A stretch of 22,528 nt of DNA. Origin: CCY15215 sp034932145. GTDB taxonomy: Bacteria > Cyanobacteriota > Cyanobacteriia > Cyanobacteriales > Spirulinaceae. Both the position numbers and the translations under genes were made by a program. Of this stretch, positions 1 to 7,841 are shown piece after piece (the first letter of the stretch is position 1; every line of letters starts with the position of its first letter). The notes below the pieces were generated by a model, which searched no databases, was not told where the DNA came from, and was given only the letters and a program-made list of their open reading frames with translations. The stretch spans positions 1 through 22,528 of the forward strand of contig NZ_JAYGHV010000292.1 in NCBI RefSeq assembly GCF_034932145.1, written 5' to 3'.

Positions 1-40
1 CAGGAACAGTTTTCTTGCCTCTTTTTTAAACGATCTTGCA

Positions 41-46
41 TATAAT
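41..46 (+). promoter_or_regulatory. Candidate -10 box of the kinase gene
   Basis: A perfect TATAAT stands at 41-46, about 48 nt before the start codon at 95. No good -35 sits 16-18 nt upstream. TTGCCT at 15-20 is the nearest match, but its 20-nt spacing is long. A start site near 53 would give a short leader of about 40 nt. The call rests on this one hexamer. Confidence 0.4.
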
Positions 47-94
47 GGGCTATAACTTTATCAGACCGTAGAGCAAACACAAAGTTATAAGGAT

Positions 95-3000
95 ATGAGT
101 ACGATATCGGGTCATAAAATTATTGCCAGAATTTACGACAGTGCGAACTCCTTGGTTTATCGTGCAAAATCTGACACAGACGATCGCACCGTCATCCTCA
201 AGGTTCTCAAACAAGACTATCCGAATCCTTCCGAACTGACGCGATATAAGCAAGAATATGAGATCACTAGCTCTCTTGATATTAAGGGTGCGATCTCTGC
301 CTACGCTCTCCTTCCTTATGAAAATACACTTGCCATTGTTCTAGAAGATTTTGGCGGTCAATCTCTCGATCTATTGTTGCAATCTCGTGGTTTTACACTT
401 TTAGAATTTCTTCAGATTGCTATTCAAATTGCCGAAACCCTCGAAGAAATTCATAGGAACAGTATTATTCACAAGGATATTAATCCGGCTAATATTCTTG
501 TGAATTCCGAAACTGGGCAAGTCAAGATTATTGACTTTGGTATTTCCACTCTCTTTGCCCAAGAAAATCCCTTCATTAAAAATCCCAATGTTTTAGAAGG
601 AACATTGGCATATATGGCTCCTGAACAAACAGGGAGAATGAATCGATCTCTCGATTACAGAGCGGATTTTTATTCTCTGGGAGCAACTTTTTACAAAATA
701 CTCACTCGACAACTACTCTTTGATACCCGAGATGCCCTAGAATTGGTTCATTGCCATATCGCCCGAGACCCCATCCCTCCTCATAAAATTGAGCCAGAAA
801 TTCCCACAACGCTCTCTCAAATCGTGATGAAGTTGCTAGCTAAAACAGCAGAAGAGCGCTATCAAAGTGCTTTAGGGTTGAAAGCTGATTTAGAAGAATG
901 TCGCCTCCAGTTAGAGCAAACTGGAAAAATCGCTGAATTTCCCCTTGCTCGCTACGATCTCGTCGAGGAATTACAAATCCCACAAAAGCTCTACGGTCGA
1001 GAGTCAGAAATAGAACAATTACTCTCGATATTTCGCAGAGTTACCCAATCTGATGAAATAGAAATAGCTACCACTCAAAATCGCGTTGAAATGATGTTAG
1101 TAGGAGGGTATTCTGGTATTGGAAAAACAGCACTGATTCAGGAACTTTACAAACCCCTCTCTCAACAACGCGGCTATTTTATTGCGGGAAAATTCGACCA
1201 ATTTCAGCGCAATATTCCTTATTCTGCCATTGTTTCTGCCCTTCAATCCCTCGTGCGACAGTTGTTGACAGAAAGCGAAGCTCAATTAAATCAGTGGCGA
1301 GAAAAACTAAAAATAGCTTTGGGAATTAACGGACAAGTTATTGTTGATATAATACCCGAAATCGAACAAATTATCGGTTCTCAACATTCCATTCAATCTC
1401 TAGAACCTAAACAAGCTCAAAATCGCTTCAATCAAGTTTTTCAGAATTTCATCCGAGTATTTTGCCAGCGATCGCATCCTTTAGTCATCTTTTTGGACGA
1501 TCTGCAATGGGCAGATTTTGGTACGCTAAGACTGATAGAGTTAATTATGAGCGATCGCCAAATCGAATCTTTATTTTTGCTGGGTGCCTATCGAGATAAT
1601 GAAGTTGATGCCAATCATCCAACAATAGTAGCGATCGATCGCTTAAGGGAAAAAGGCGCGATCGTTAACCAGATTCTCTTAACACCACTAGGATCGGATG
1701 ATATTACTCAACTCCTTGTAGAAACGCTACATCGCGATCGTGAAAGCGTTGCCTCTCTAACAGAGTCGATCTTACAAAAAACTTCAGGAAATCCTTTTTT
1801 CATTAATGAATTTCTAAAGACAATCGATCAAGAAAATCTCTTAACTTTCAATCGCGATCGCCGATATTGGGAATGGAATATATCTCAAATCCAAGCCTTA
1901 GATATTACCGATAATGTTGTTGATTTGATGCTTGGAAAGTTGAGAAAATTGCCAGAGGAAACACAGAAAGTATTGCGCTTAGGGTCTTGTATTGGCAATC
2001 ATTTTGATCTCAATACTCTCTCAATTGTTTATGAAAAATCTCCTGCGGAAACTTTTTCAGATATTTTACCAGCCATACAACAAGGTTTAGTTCAACCGAT
2101 TTCAGAGCTAGAAATAAACTTAAAAGAACTGATTGAATCGGCTTTGGTGATTCAAAATTATAAGTTTCGGCACGATCGCATCCAACAGGCAGCTTATACT
2201 CTCATAGATAGCGATTCTGGGAAAATTATTCACCTTCAGATTGGTCGATTATTACTTACAAACTTTGATGGTGATGAACAGCAAGAGAAAATTTTTACTC
2301 TCATAGATCATTTGAACAAAGGGTTTGAATTTATTAAAGATAAAAACGAGAAAATAAAAGTTTTAAAAATTAATTTAGATGCAGGCAAAAAAGCAAAAGA
2401 ATCCATTGCTTATACCTCTGCAAAAGATTATATTCGGATCGTCCGAAATAAATTTCCTGGGGATATTTGGCAAGAAGATTATGAAATGGCACTCGATCTT
2501 TATAAAGAACTTGCAGAAATTGAGTATCTTAATGGAAATTTTCAAGAATCTCAAGTATTACTTCAATTATCTATCGAGCGAGTAAAGAATCCTCTCGACA
2601 GTGCAGAGTTTTATTATCAAAAAATTGTTCAATCTACATTACAAGGAAATGTAAAAGAAGCTATCGAATTAGGACGAGCTTCCCTTCAATTACTCGGTAG
2701 TGATTTACCAACAGAAAATTTCCAAACTGCATTTGAACAAGAATTAGTTGAATATCGTAGAAATCTAGGGGATTCCTCCATCTCAGCATTATACAATAAT
2801 TCTGAGATGGAGCTATTAAAATACAGAGCAATTTTCAAAATATTGTCTCGCATTTTCCCTGCAGCTTGGATATTAGATCCAATATTAATGTATGTTGTTG
2901 GTAGCAAGATGGTAAACCTTAACATTAAATATGGGCATATACCTATGTCTCCAATGGCCTATACTTTCTTTGGTGTTATTAATACTCATGCTCTTAAAGA

Positions 3001-5848
3001 ATATCGAACAGGCTATGAGTTTGGCTCTCTTAGTATGAAGTTGTCCGATAAGTATAATAATTTAGCTTCTAAAGGAGTAGCCTGTCAGCTTCATGGAAAT
3101 ATGACTATGCCTTGGTTGACCCATATTAAATTCTCTGAAAAAATTAGTGATGAGGGAATTAATGCAAGTTTACAAGTTGGTGATTTACAGGTTTTAGGTT
3201 ATACTTTAACCTATAAATTATATAGTCTTATCTATCAAGGAAAAAATCTAGAAATACTACTAAAAGAAGTTGATAGAGGTATTGATTTTGGTAAAGAAAC
3301 TCAAAATCAATGGACAATTAGTTGTATATCAGCAGCTAAAATAATTCTCAAAAATTTAATTGGTGAAAGCCGAGAGAAATTTTGTTTTGACCTAGCCGAA
3401 CTATCTGAATCTAGTTATTTGAGTAATTGCGAACAAACTCAAATAATGGCTGCACTATGTTTTTATCAGATTCTGAAAGCTCAATCTCTGTATTTGTACG
3501 GATCGTTCGTACAATTAGCTTTATTAGAACAATCAGCCAAGTTATTTGACTACATTCCAGCTACAATATCCATTGCCAAACACAACTTTTATTACTCCTT
3601 AACCCTCATTGCTCATTATCCCGAAGCATCACCAGAAGAACAAAAAGAATACTGGCAGCAAATCGAAACCAACCAAAAACAAATGAAAGAGTGGAGCGAT
3701 CGCTGCGAAGCAAACTTCCTCCATAAATATCTCCTCGTCGCCGCAGAAATGGCTCGTATTTCTGGAGAATGGCAAGAAGCAATGGAACTCTACGATCGCG
3801 CCATTGAATCTGCAAAAGAACACGAATTCATTCAAAATGAAGCATTAGGCAACGAACTCGCCGCCAAATTTTGGCTGGCGCGAGGAAAAGAAGACTTTGC
3901 CAAACTCTATATGAGAAAAGCTCGTCAAGGCTATCAAATCTGGGGTGCAAAACGTAAAGTCGAAGACTTAGAAGAAAAGTATCCTCAATGGTTTACCTCG
4001 AACTCCTCCGAGTCGGTTGATGTTACGAGAACATCCATTACAACTACCTCCGGGCGATCTGCTAAATCTCTAGATATTGAAACCGTCATTAGAGCCTCAG
4101 AAACTCTCTCTAAAGAAATCGTCCTCAAAAACTTACTCGCCAACTTAATGAAAATTGCCATTGCTAATGCAGGGGCGCAAAAAGGGTTTTTAATTCTAGA
4201 ACACGATGAAAAATGGTTCATTGAGGCTGAAGGAAATATTAATGAGAACGAGACAAAAGTATTACAATCTATTCCCATCGAAACCGAAGAACAAACAACA
4301 AACCCTCTACTTTCCTCAGCCATTGTCAATTATGTGGCTCGCCTTGAAGAGAACGTCATTTTAGATGATGCTTGCCAGAAGGGAGACTTTACCAACGACC
4401 CCTATATCATCTCTACCCAAGCCAAATCCATCCTCTGCACCCCTCTTATTCACCAAAGTCACGTTAGCGGTATTCTCTACCTCGAAAATAATCTGACAAC
4501 GAATGCTTTTACAAGCGATCGCGTAGAACTCCTACAAACTCTTTCCGCACAAGCCGCAATTTCCATCGAAAATGCCCGTCTTTACGATCGCCTCGAAGAA
4601 TATAATCGCACCCTAGAACAAAAAGTCGAAGATCGTACCGTCGAACTCTCCCAAACTGTCGAAGTTCTGAAACAGACTCAAGCGGAACTCAAACTCGAAA
4701 ACGACCTCCTCAAAAGCGACGAACAAGCCGAAACCTTCGATTATCAAATCGGGGGTAGTTTGAACGTTGATGCCCCCACCTACGTCGTTCGTTCCGCAGA
4801 TCGCCACATTTACAAAGCCATGCGGTCTGGTGAATTCTGCTACACTTTCAACGCCAGGCAGATGGGTAAATCTAGCCTGATGGTGCGTCTCCTCAAACGC
4901 CTCCAAAACGAAGGCTATCGCTGCATTGCCCTCGATCTGACCCGTATCGGCAGCGAAAATACCACCCCCGACCAATGGTATAAAGGACTGGCTACGGAAC
5001 TGTGGCGGAGTTTTCGCTTACTCAAGAAAGTTAAATTGAAAGCCTGGTGGAGCGATCGCGTCGATATTCCCGCCCCCCAGCGACTGATGCAATTCATCGA
5101 AGAAGTTCTCTTGGTGGAGGTCAAAGATGAAGAGAATGAACCTGCCAAATTGATTATCTTTTTAGATGAAATCGATTGCGTTTTGGGGTTAAGTTTCCCG
5201 GTGAATGACTTTTTTGCTTTAGTTCGTTCTTGCTACAACCAACGGGCGATCGACCCTAATTATCAGCGTTTAACTTTTGCTCTTTTTGGAGCCGCAACGC
5301 CCTCCAACTTGATTAGCGATCCTCAGAGAACTCCTTTTAATATCGGTCGTCCCATTCACCTAGAGGGCTTTAAGGTGAATGAAGCGCAACCGCTTCTTTA
5401 TGGATTATCCGATAAAGTTAATAGTCCTCAAACGATGTTAAAAGAAATTATTAATTGGACTGGAGGACAGCCTTTCTTAACGCAAAAAGTGTGTAACTTT
5501 ATTCGCAGCGCTAAATCTGAAATTCCTATCAATGGCGAAAAACAATGGATGGAGGATTTAATACAGGAAAATGTCCTCAAAAATTGGGAAGCGAAAGACG
5601 ATCCCGAACATTTAAAAACTGTTCGCGATCGCGTTCTCAAAAGCGATCGCCGTCAAGAACTCCTGACCCTCTATCAGCAAATTCTACTTGATGAGGAAGT
5701 TCCCAGCACCCATAGCGAGATAGAACAAGAATTACTCCTCTCGGGTTTGGCGATCGCCAAAGACGGACAACTGAAAGTCAATAACCGCATTTATCACGCA
5801 ATTTTCGATCGCCATTGGGTCGAAAAACAGTTGATAGTTGATAGCTGA
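95..5848 (+). CDS. Giant Ser/Thr kinase - AAA ATPase - GAF - AAA-like signalling protein
   Basis: A 1917-residue multidomain regulator with no signal peptide or membrane segment, so probably cytoplasmic. Residues about 10-280 form a Hanks-type kinase with Lys36 in VILK, catalytic loop HKDINPAN with Asp128, DFG Asp147 and an APE motif. An AAA/STAND-like ATPase follows, with Walker A GYSGIGKT (338-345) and Walker B VIFLDD (464-469). About 780-1300 is helical, TPR-like. A GAF domain spans about 1326-1490, and a coiled coil about 1495-1540. The C-terminus (about 1548-1910) is a second P-loop module with RQMGKSS (Lys1592) and IIFLDE (1687-1692), resembling the cyanobacterial AAA-like family (AAA_35). 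Family knowledge: HstK-type proteins share the kinase-AAA-GAF part but end in a histidine kinase, which is absent here. The substrate is unknown. The start has an AAGGA only 1-2 nt upstream. The last five codons lie in a heptamer repeat. Confidence 0.9.
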   Translation: MSTISGHKIIARIYDSANSLVYRAKSDTDDRTVILKVLKQDYPNPSELTRYKQEYEITSSLDIKGAISAYALLPYENTLAIVLEDFGGQSLDLLLQSRGFTLLEFLQIAIQIAETLEEIHRNSIIHKDINPANILVNSETGQVKIIDFGISTLFAQENPFIKNPNVLEGTLAYMAPEQTGRMNRSLDYRADFYSLGATFYKILTRQLLFDTRDALELVHCHIARDPIPPHKIEPEIPTTLSQIVMKLLAKTAEERYQSALGLKADLEECRLQLEQTGKIAEFPLARYDLVEELQIPQKLYGRESEIEQLLSIFRRVTQSDEIEIATTQNRVEMMLVGGYSGIGKTALIQELYKPLSQQRGYFIAGKFDQFQRNIPYSAIVSALQSLVRQLLTESEAQLNQWREKLKIALGINGQVIVDIIPEIEQIIGSQHSIQSLEPKQAQNRFNQVFQNFIRVFCQRSHPLVIFLDDLQWADFGTLRLIELIMSDRQIESLFLLGAYRDNEVDANHPTIVAIDRLREKGAIVNQILLTPLGSDDITQLLVETLHRDRESVASLTESILQKTSGNPFFINEFLKTIDQENLLTFNRDRRYWEWNISQIQALDITDNVVDLMLGKLRKLPEETQKVLRLGSCIGNHFDLNTLSIVYEKSPAETFSDILPAIQQGLVQPISELEINLKELIESALVIQNYKFRHDRIQQAAYTLIDSDSGKIIHLQIGRLLLTNFDGDEQQEKIFTLIDHLNKGFEFIKDKNEKIKVLKINLDAGKKAKESIAYTSAKDYIRIVRNKFPGDIWQEDYEMALDLYKELAEIEYLNGNFQESQVLLQLSIERVKNPLDSAEFYYQKIVQSTLQGNVKEAIELGRASLQLLGSDLPTENFQTAFEQELVEYRRNLGDSSISALYNNSEMELLKYRAIFKILSRIFPAAWILDPILMYVVGSKMVNLNIKYGHIPMSPMAYTFFGVINTHALKEYRTGYEFGSLSMKLSDKYNNLASKGVACQLHGNMTMPWLTHIKFSEKISDEGINASLQVGDLQVLGYTLTYKLYSLIYQGKNLEILLKEVDRGIDFGKETQNQWTISCISAAKIILKNLIGESREKFCFDLAELSESSYLSNCEQTQIMAALCFYQILKAQSLYLYGSFVQLALLEQSAKLFDYIPATISIAKHNFYYSLTLIAHYPEASPEEQKEYWQQIETNQKQMKEWSDRCEANFLHKYLLVAAEMARISGEWQEAMELYDRAIESAKEHEFIQNEALGNELAAKFWLARGKEDFAKLYMRKARQGYQIWGAKRKVEDLEEKYPQWFTSNSSESVDVTRTSITTTSGRSAKSLDIETVIRASETLSKEIVLKNLLANLMKIAIANAGAQKGFLILEHDEKWFIEAEGNINENETKVLQSIPIETEEQTTNPLLSSAIVNYVARLEENVILDDACQKGDFTNDPYIISTQAKSILCTPLIHQSHVSGILYLENNLTTNAFTSDRVELLQTLSAQAAISIENARLYDRLEEYNRTLEQKVEDRTVELSQTVEVLKQTQAELKLENDLLKSDEQAETFDYQIGGSLNVDAPTYVVRSADRHIYKAMRSGEFCYTFNARQMGKSSLMVRLLKRLQNEGYRCIALDLTRIGSENTTPDQWYKGLATELWRSFRLLKKVKLKAWWSDRVDIPAPQRLMQFIEEVLLVEVKDEENEPAKLIIFLDEIDCVLGLSFPVNDFFALVRSCYNQRAIDPNYQRLTFALFGAATPSNLISDPQRTPFNIGRPIHLEGFKVNEAQPLLYGLSDKVNSPQTMLKEIINWTGGQPFLTQKVCNFIRSAKSEIPINGEKQWMEDLIQENVLKNWEAKDDPEHLKTVRDRVLKSDRRQELLTLYQQILLDEEVPSTHSEIEQELLLSGLAIAKDGQLKVNNRIYHAIFDRHWVEKQLIVDS

Positions 5849-5863
5849 TAGTTGATAGTTGAT
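5831..5863. repeat. Heptanucleotide tandem repeat (TTGATAG), about 4.5 units
   Basis: Units of TTGATAG, one with a C for the first T, run across the kinase stop codon. They encode its last residues LIVDS and continue into the spacer before rlpA. The same unit in the same orientation recurs at 8701-8728. Period-7 repeats of this kind are known in cyanobacterial spacers. Confidence 0.8.
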
Positions 5864-5919
5864 GGGCGATCGGGATTTTGATTCCCCTCAGATTTGGGGG
5901 ACTAGGGGGCATAATCTGA

Positions 5920-6348
5920 TTACTCTTCCAGTACTTCAACTTTTACAGGAGCAACCCCAGAAGCAACCATATCAATCGCTTGTGCGGCACCTTGAGAAAG
6001 ATCGATAATTCGTCCCCTGATAAAAGGACCGCGATCGTTGATGCGAACTACCACAGCACGATTATTGTTAAGATTAGTGACTCGTACTTGCGTGCCAAAG
6101 GGAAGGGTGCGATGTGCCGCACTTAACCCATATTGATTGTAAACTTCGCCATTAGCACAGCGATTGCCATGAAAACCGGGACCGTACCAAGAAGCCATAC
6201 CGCGATGGGTGCGAAGGGCAGAAACCTCACTTTGAGGAACGGTTGTGATAACTTTTTTAGCAGGAGTTCCGGCGATCGCCAAAGAAGACCAAACGATCCC
6301 TCCCCCTATGGTTGCCAAACCGAGGGAAATAGCAAATATTCTCTTCAT
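5920..6348 (-). CDS. rlpA: RlpA-like septal ring lytic transglycosylase / double-psi beta-barrel protein
   Basis: A 142-residue exported protein. The first about 26 residues form a signal peptide: MKR, a hydrophobic stretch, then LAIAG. There is no lipobox cysteine, so it is probably released into the periplasm rather than lipid-anchored. The double-psi beta-barrel fills residues about 48-140: GMASWYGPGFHGNRCANGE, then TLPFGTQVRVTN and RINDRGPF. RlpA proteins cleave or bind denuded peptidoglycan glycan strands. The usual SPOR domain is absent, as in many short cyanobacterial members. The family normally has Thr in the TANGE motif; here it is Cys (CANGE). No clear Shine-Dalgarno is seen. The gene converges on the kinase gene, with about 70 bp between stops. 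Family call is firm; enzymatic activity is inferred. Confidence 0.85.
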   Translation of the reverse strand: MKRIFAISLGLATIGGGIVWSSLAIAGTPAKKVITTVPQSEVSALRTHRGMASWYGPGFHGNRCANGEVYNQYGLSAAHRTLPFGTQVRVTNLNNNRAVVVRINDRGPFIRGRIIDLSQGAAQAIDMVASGVAPVKVEVLEE

Positions 6349-6643
6349 TTGAGTTATTAGGAGCCTAGAGATGACAGGATTAATTTTTTGTAGAACCTTG
6401 CAACCTTAATCCTTATGAGAAATAAGATTGCGATCGCGCCGCGTTGTCTGTTGCTACCCTGAAAATTATTGCGGCAATTTCAAGCCATTTTTATCGTCAT
6501 TCTTTAGAATTCCCCCCAGTTTCCGGAAAATCACAAAAAATCACAAAGTTTAGAAAATCTAATTGTTTGAGAGTCTTTAGATAAAGAAATATTGAGATTG
6601 TTTGAGTCCTGAAATCCCTTGCTAAGGCATGAATAAAGTGAAT

Positions 6644-6672
6644 TTGACGAAACCATACAACTCGCTTATAGT
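6644..6672 (+). promoter_or_regulatory. Sigma70-type promoter of ilvE
   Basis: TTGACG (6644-6649) and TATAGT (6667-6672) are separated by exactly 17 nt, each one mismatch from consensus. Transcription would begin near 6679, about 29 nt before the ATG at 6708. The rest of the 359-bp rlpA-ilvE spacer is AT-rich with one GCGATCGC, and shows no further gene or clear element. Confidence 0.7.
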
Positions 6673-6707
6673 TATCAAACGACTTTTTCCCCTTGCCTGA
6701 AAAAACT

Positions 6708-7634
6708 ATGCACGATTTCCTTCCCATCGCCTACTTTGAAAACAAATTTGTTCCTTTTGCAGAAGCTAATATTTCCATAGCGACCCACGCTCTGCACTAC
6801 GGAACTGGAGCTTTTGCTGGGATGCGAGCCATTCCCGATCCCAATGACTCCGATCGCATCCTCCTTTTTCGCTTAGATCGCCACTGTCAGCGCCTTTCCC
6901 AGAGTGCCAAGTTTTTACAGTACGATTTACCTGCCGATAAGATTAAACATATTTTGGTCGAATTCATTCAACAAAATAAACCTCAAGTTTCTTGTTATAT
7001 TCGTCCTTTTGTTTATACTTCCGGCTTAGGAATTGCACCGCGACTTCATAAAGTTGAAAAAAACTTTTTTGTCTATGGTTTAGCTTTAGGAGATTATTTA
7101 TCTCCCGATGGCGTAACCTGTCGTTTTAGTTCTTGGTATCGTCAAGAAGACCGCTCTTTTCCTTTACGAGGGAAGATTAGCGCTGCCTATATTACCTCTT
7201 CTTTAGCTAAAACTGAAGCCGTTGAATCTGGCTTTGATGAAGCGATTTTAATGAATTCTCAAGGCAAAGTCTGTGAGGCCTCGGGGATGAATATTTTCAT
7301 GATTCGCAGAGGGGAATTAATTACCCCAGGATTAGATCAGGATGTTTTAGAAGGAATTACCCGCGATAGTATTCTCATTTTAGCTAAAGATATGGGAATT
7401 CCCGTTGTAGAACGGGCGATCGATAAATCTGAACTCCTCATCGCTGATGAAGTTTTCTTAAGCGGAACCGCCGCGAAAATTGCCCCAGTCAAACGCATCG
7501 AGAATTACGAATTGCCCTCAGAAAAGCCTATTACCACCCAATTGCAGGAGAAACTCGTCGCAATTACGGAAAATCGCGATCGCCATTATCAAGACTGGGT
7601 TCATGCTGTGGCGATCGGGCGATCGGGGGATTAA
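6708..7634 (+). CDS. ilvE: Branched-chain amino acid aminotransferase
   Basis: A 308-residue PLP-dependent class IV (fold IV) aminotransferase. It interconverts Val, Leu and Ile with their 2-oxo acids, using glutamate/2-oxoglutarate (EC 2.6.1.42). The Schiff-base lysine is Lys156 in RGKISAAY, which aligns with AKAGGNY of E. coli IlvE. The cofactor-binding region KVCEASGMNIF and the late motif FLSGTAAKIAPV are present. The ATG at 6708 is chosen over an in-frame TTG at 6693 for two reasons. Homologues begin MHxFLPIAYF, and the predicted transcription start leaves little leader for the TTG. It stands alone on its strand. Its nitrogen-transfer role makes the nitrogen-controlled gene immediately downstream notable, but that gene has its own promoter. 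Confidence 0.92.
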   Translation: MHDFLPIAYFENKFVPFAEANISIATHALHYGTGAFAGMRAIPDPNDSDRILLFRLDRHCQRLSQSAKFLQYDLPADKIKHILVEFIQQNKPQVSCYIRPFVYTSGLGIAPRLHKVEKNFFVYGLALGDYLSPDGVTCRFSSWYRQEDRSFPLRGKISAAYITSSLAKTEAVESGFDEAILMNSQGKVCEASGMNIFMIRRGELITPGLDQDVLEGITRDSILILAKDMGIPVVERAIDKSELLIADEVFLSGTAAKIAPVKRIENYELPSEKPITTQLQEKLVAITENRDRHYQDWVHAVAIGRSGD

Positions 7635-7668
7635 ATGGGGAAAAAAAGAAAATTTTTGCTTCTCCCCC

Positions 7669-7698
7669 TTGACAAACTCGAAAATAAACTGTAATAAT
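7669..7698 (+). promoter_or_regulatory. Promoter of the DUF4278 gene
   Basis: A perfect TTGACA (7669-7674) is followed after 18 nt by AATAAT (7693-7698), five of six matches to the -10 consensus. Transcription would begin near 7705, giving a leader of about 135 nt that contains the aptamer and the sequestering hairpin. Confidence 0.65.
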
Positions 7699-7705
7699 TG
7701 ATACA
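7690..7705. promoter_or_regulatory. NtcA box (TGTA-N8-TACA) overlapping the -10
   Basis: TGTA at 7690-7693 and TACA at 7702-7705 are separated by exactly 8 nt. This is the full palindromic consensus of NtcA, the cyanobacterial global nitrogen regulator. NtcA activates from sites near -41 and represses from sites over the core promoter. This box covers the -10 hexamer, so repression under nitrogen limitation is expected. Binding is inferred. Confidence 0.7.
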
Positions 7706-7719
7706 GAACACAAATAAAT

Positions 7720-7792
7720 CGTTCATCCCAGTTTTAGAGAACCCAATTTTCAGAAAATCGGGACGGAAGTAGGGTAGTAACCCGAAGGAACG
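7720..7792 (+). ncRNA. Glutamine riboswitch aptamer (glnA / Downstream-peptide RNA class)
   Basis: The leader folds into the three-helix junction of this class. P1 is CGUUC (7720-7724) with GAACG (7788-7792). P2 starts with UCCC (7726-7729) against GGGA (7760-7763). P3 is GGGU (7772-7775) with ACCC (7780-7783), closed by AGUA. The conserved joining sequences are present: CGGAAGUA (7764-7771) before P3, and GAAGGAACG (7784-7792) after it. Together these form the loop-E-like bulged-G core typical of glutamine aptamers. Upstream lie a nitrogen-regulator box and a promoter; downstream is a short ORF, the usual setting of the Downstream-peptide subclass. Identification is by memory of the consensus; a covariance-model search was not possible. 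Confidence 0.8.
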
Positions 7793-7835
7793 CGCCTCAA
7801 ATCTAAGTAGAAACTACACATTTAGAATGGAGGCG
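7793..7835 (+). promoter_or_regulatory. Shine-Dalgarno-sequestering hairpin (riboswitch expression platform)
   Basis: This element starts at the base after aptamer P1. CGCCUC (7793-7798) pairs perfectly with GAGGCG (7830-7835). Inside, UCUAA (7802-7806) pairs with UUAGA (7822-7826), and GUAG (7807-7810) with CUAC (7814-7817) around an AAA loop, giving 15 base pairs in all. The closing helix buries GGAGG at 7829-7833, the ribosome binding site of the ATG at 7842. Translation must therefore depend on whether this stem opens. The sequence does not show which ligand state opens it. Confidence 0.7.
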
Positions 7836-7841
7836 AAGGCC

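Noticed and set aside
4613..4975. 120-codon minus-strand open frame inside the kinase gene
   Set aside because: Shadow of the coiled-coil and AAA region, with biased composition and no ribosome site.
5881..5912. C-run/G-run hairpin as terminator between the kinase and rlpA
   Set aside because: CCCC and GGGG can pair, but the stem is short and no T-run follows; it looks like common low-complexity cyanobacterial spacer sequence.
6693..6707. TTG start giving five extra residues to ilvE
   Set aside because: Family members begin at MHxFLPIAYF, and the promoter geometry favours the ATG at 6708.
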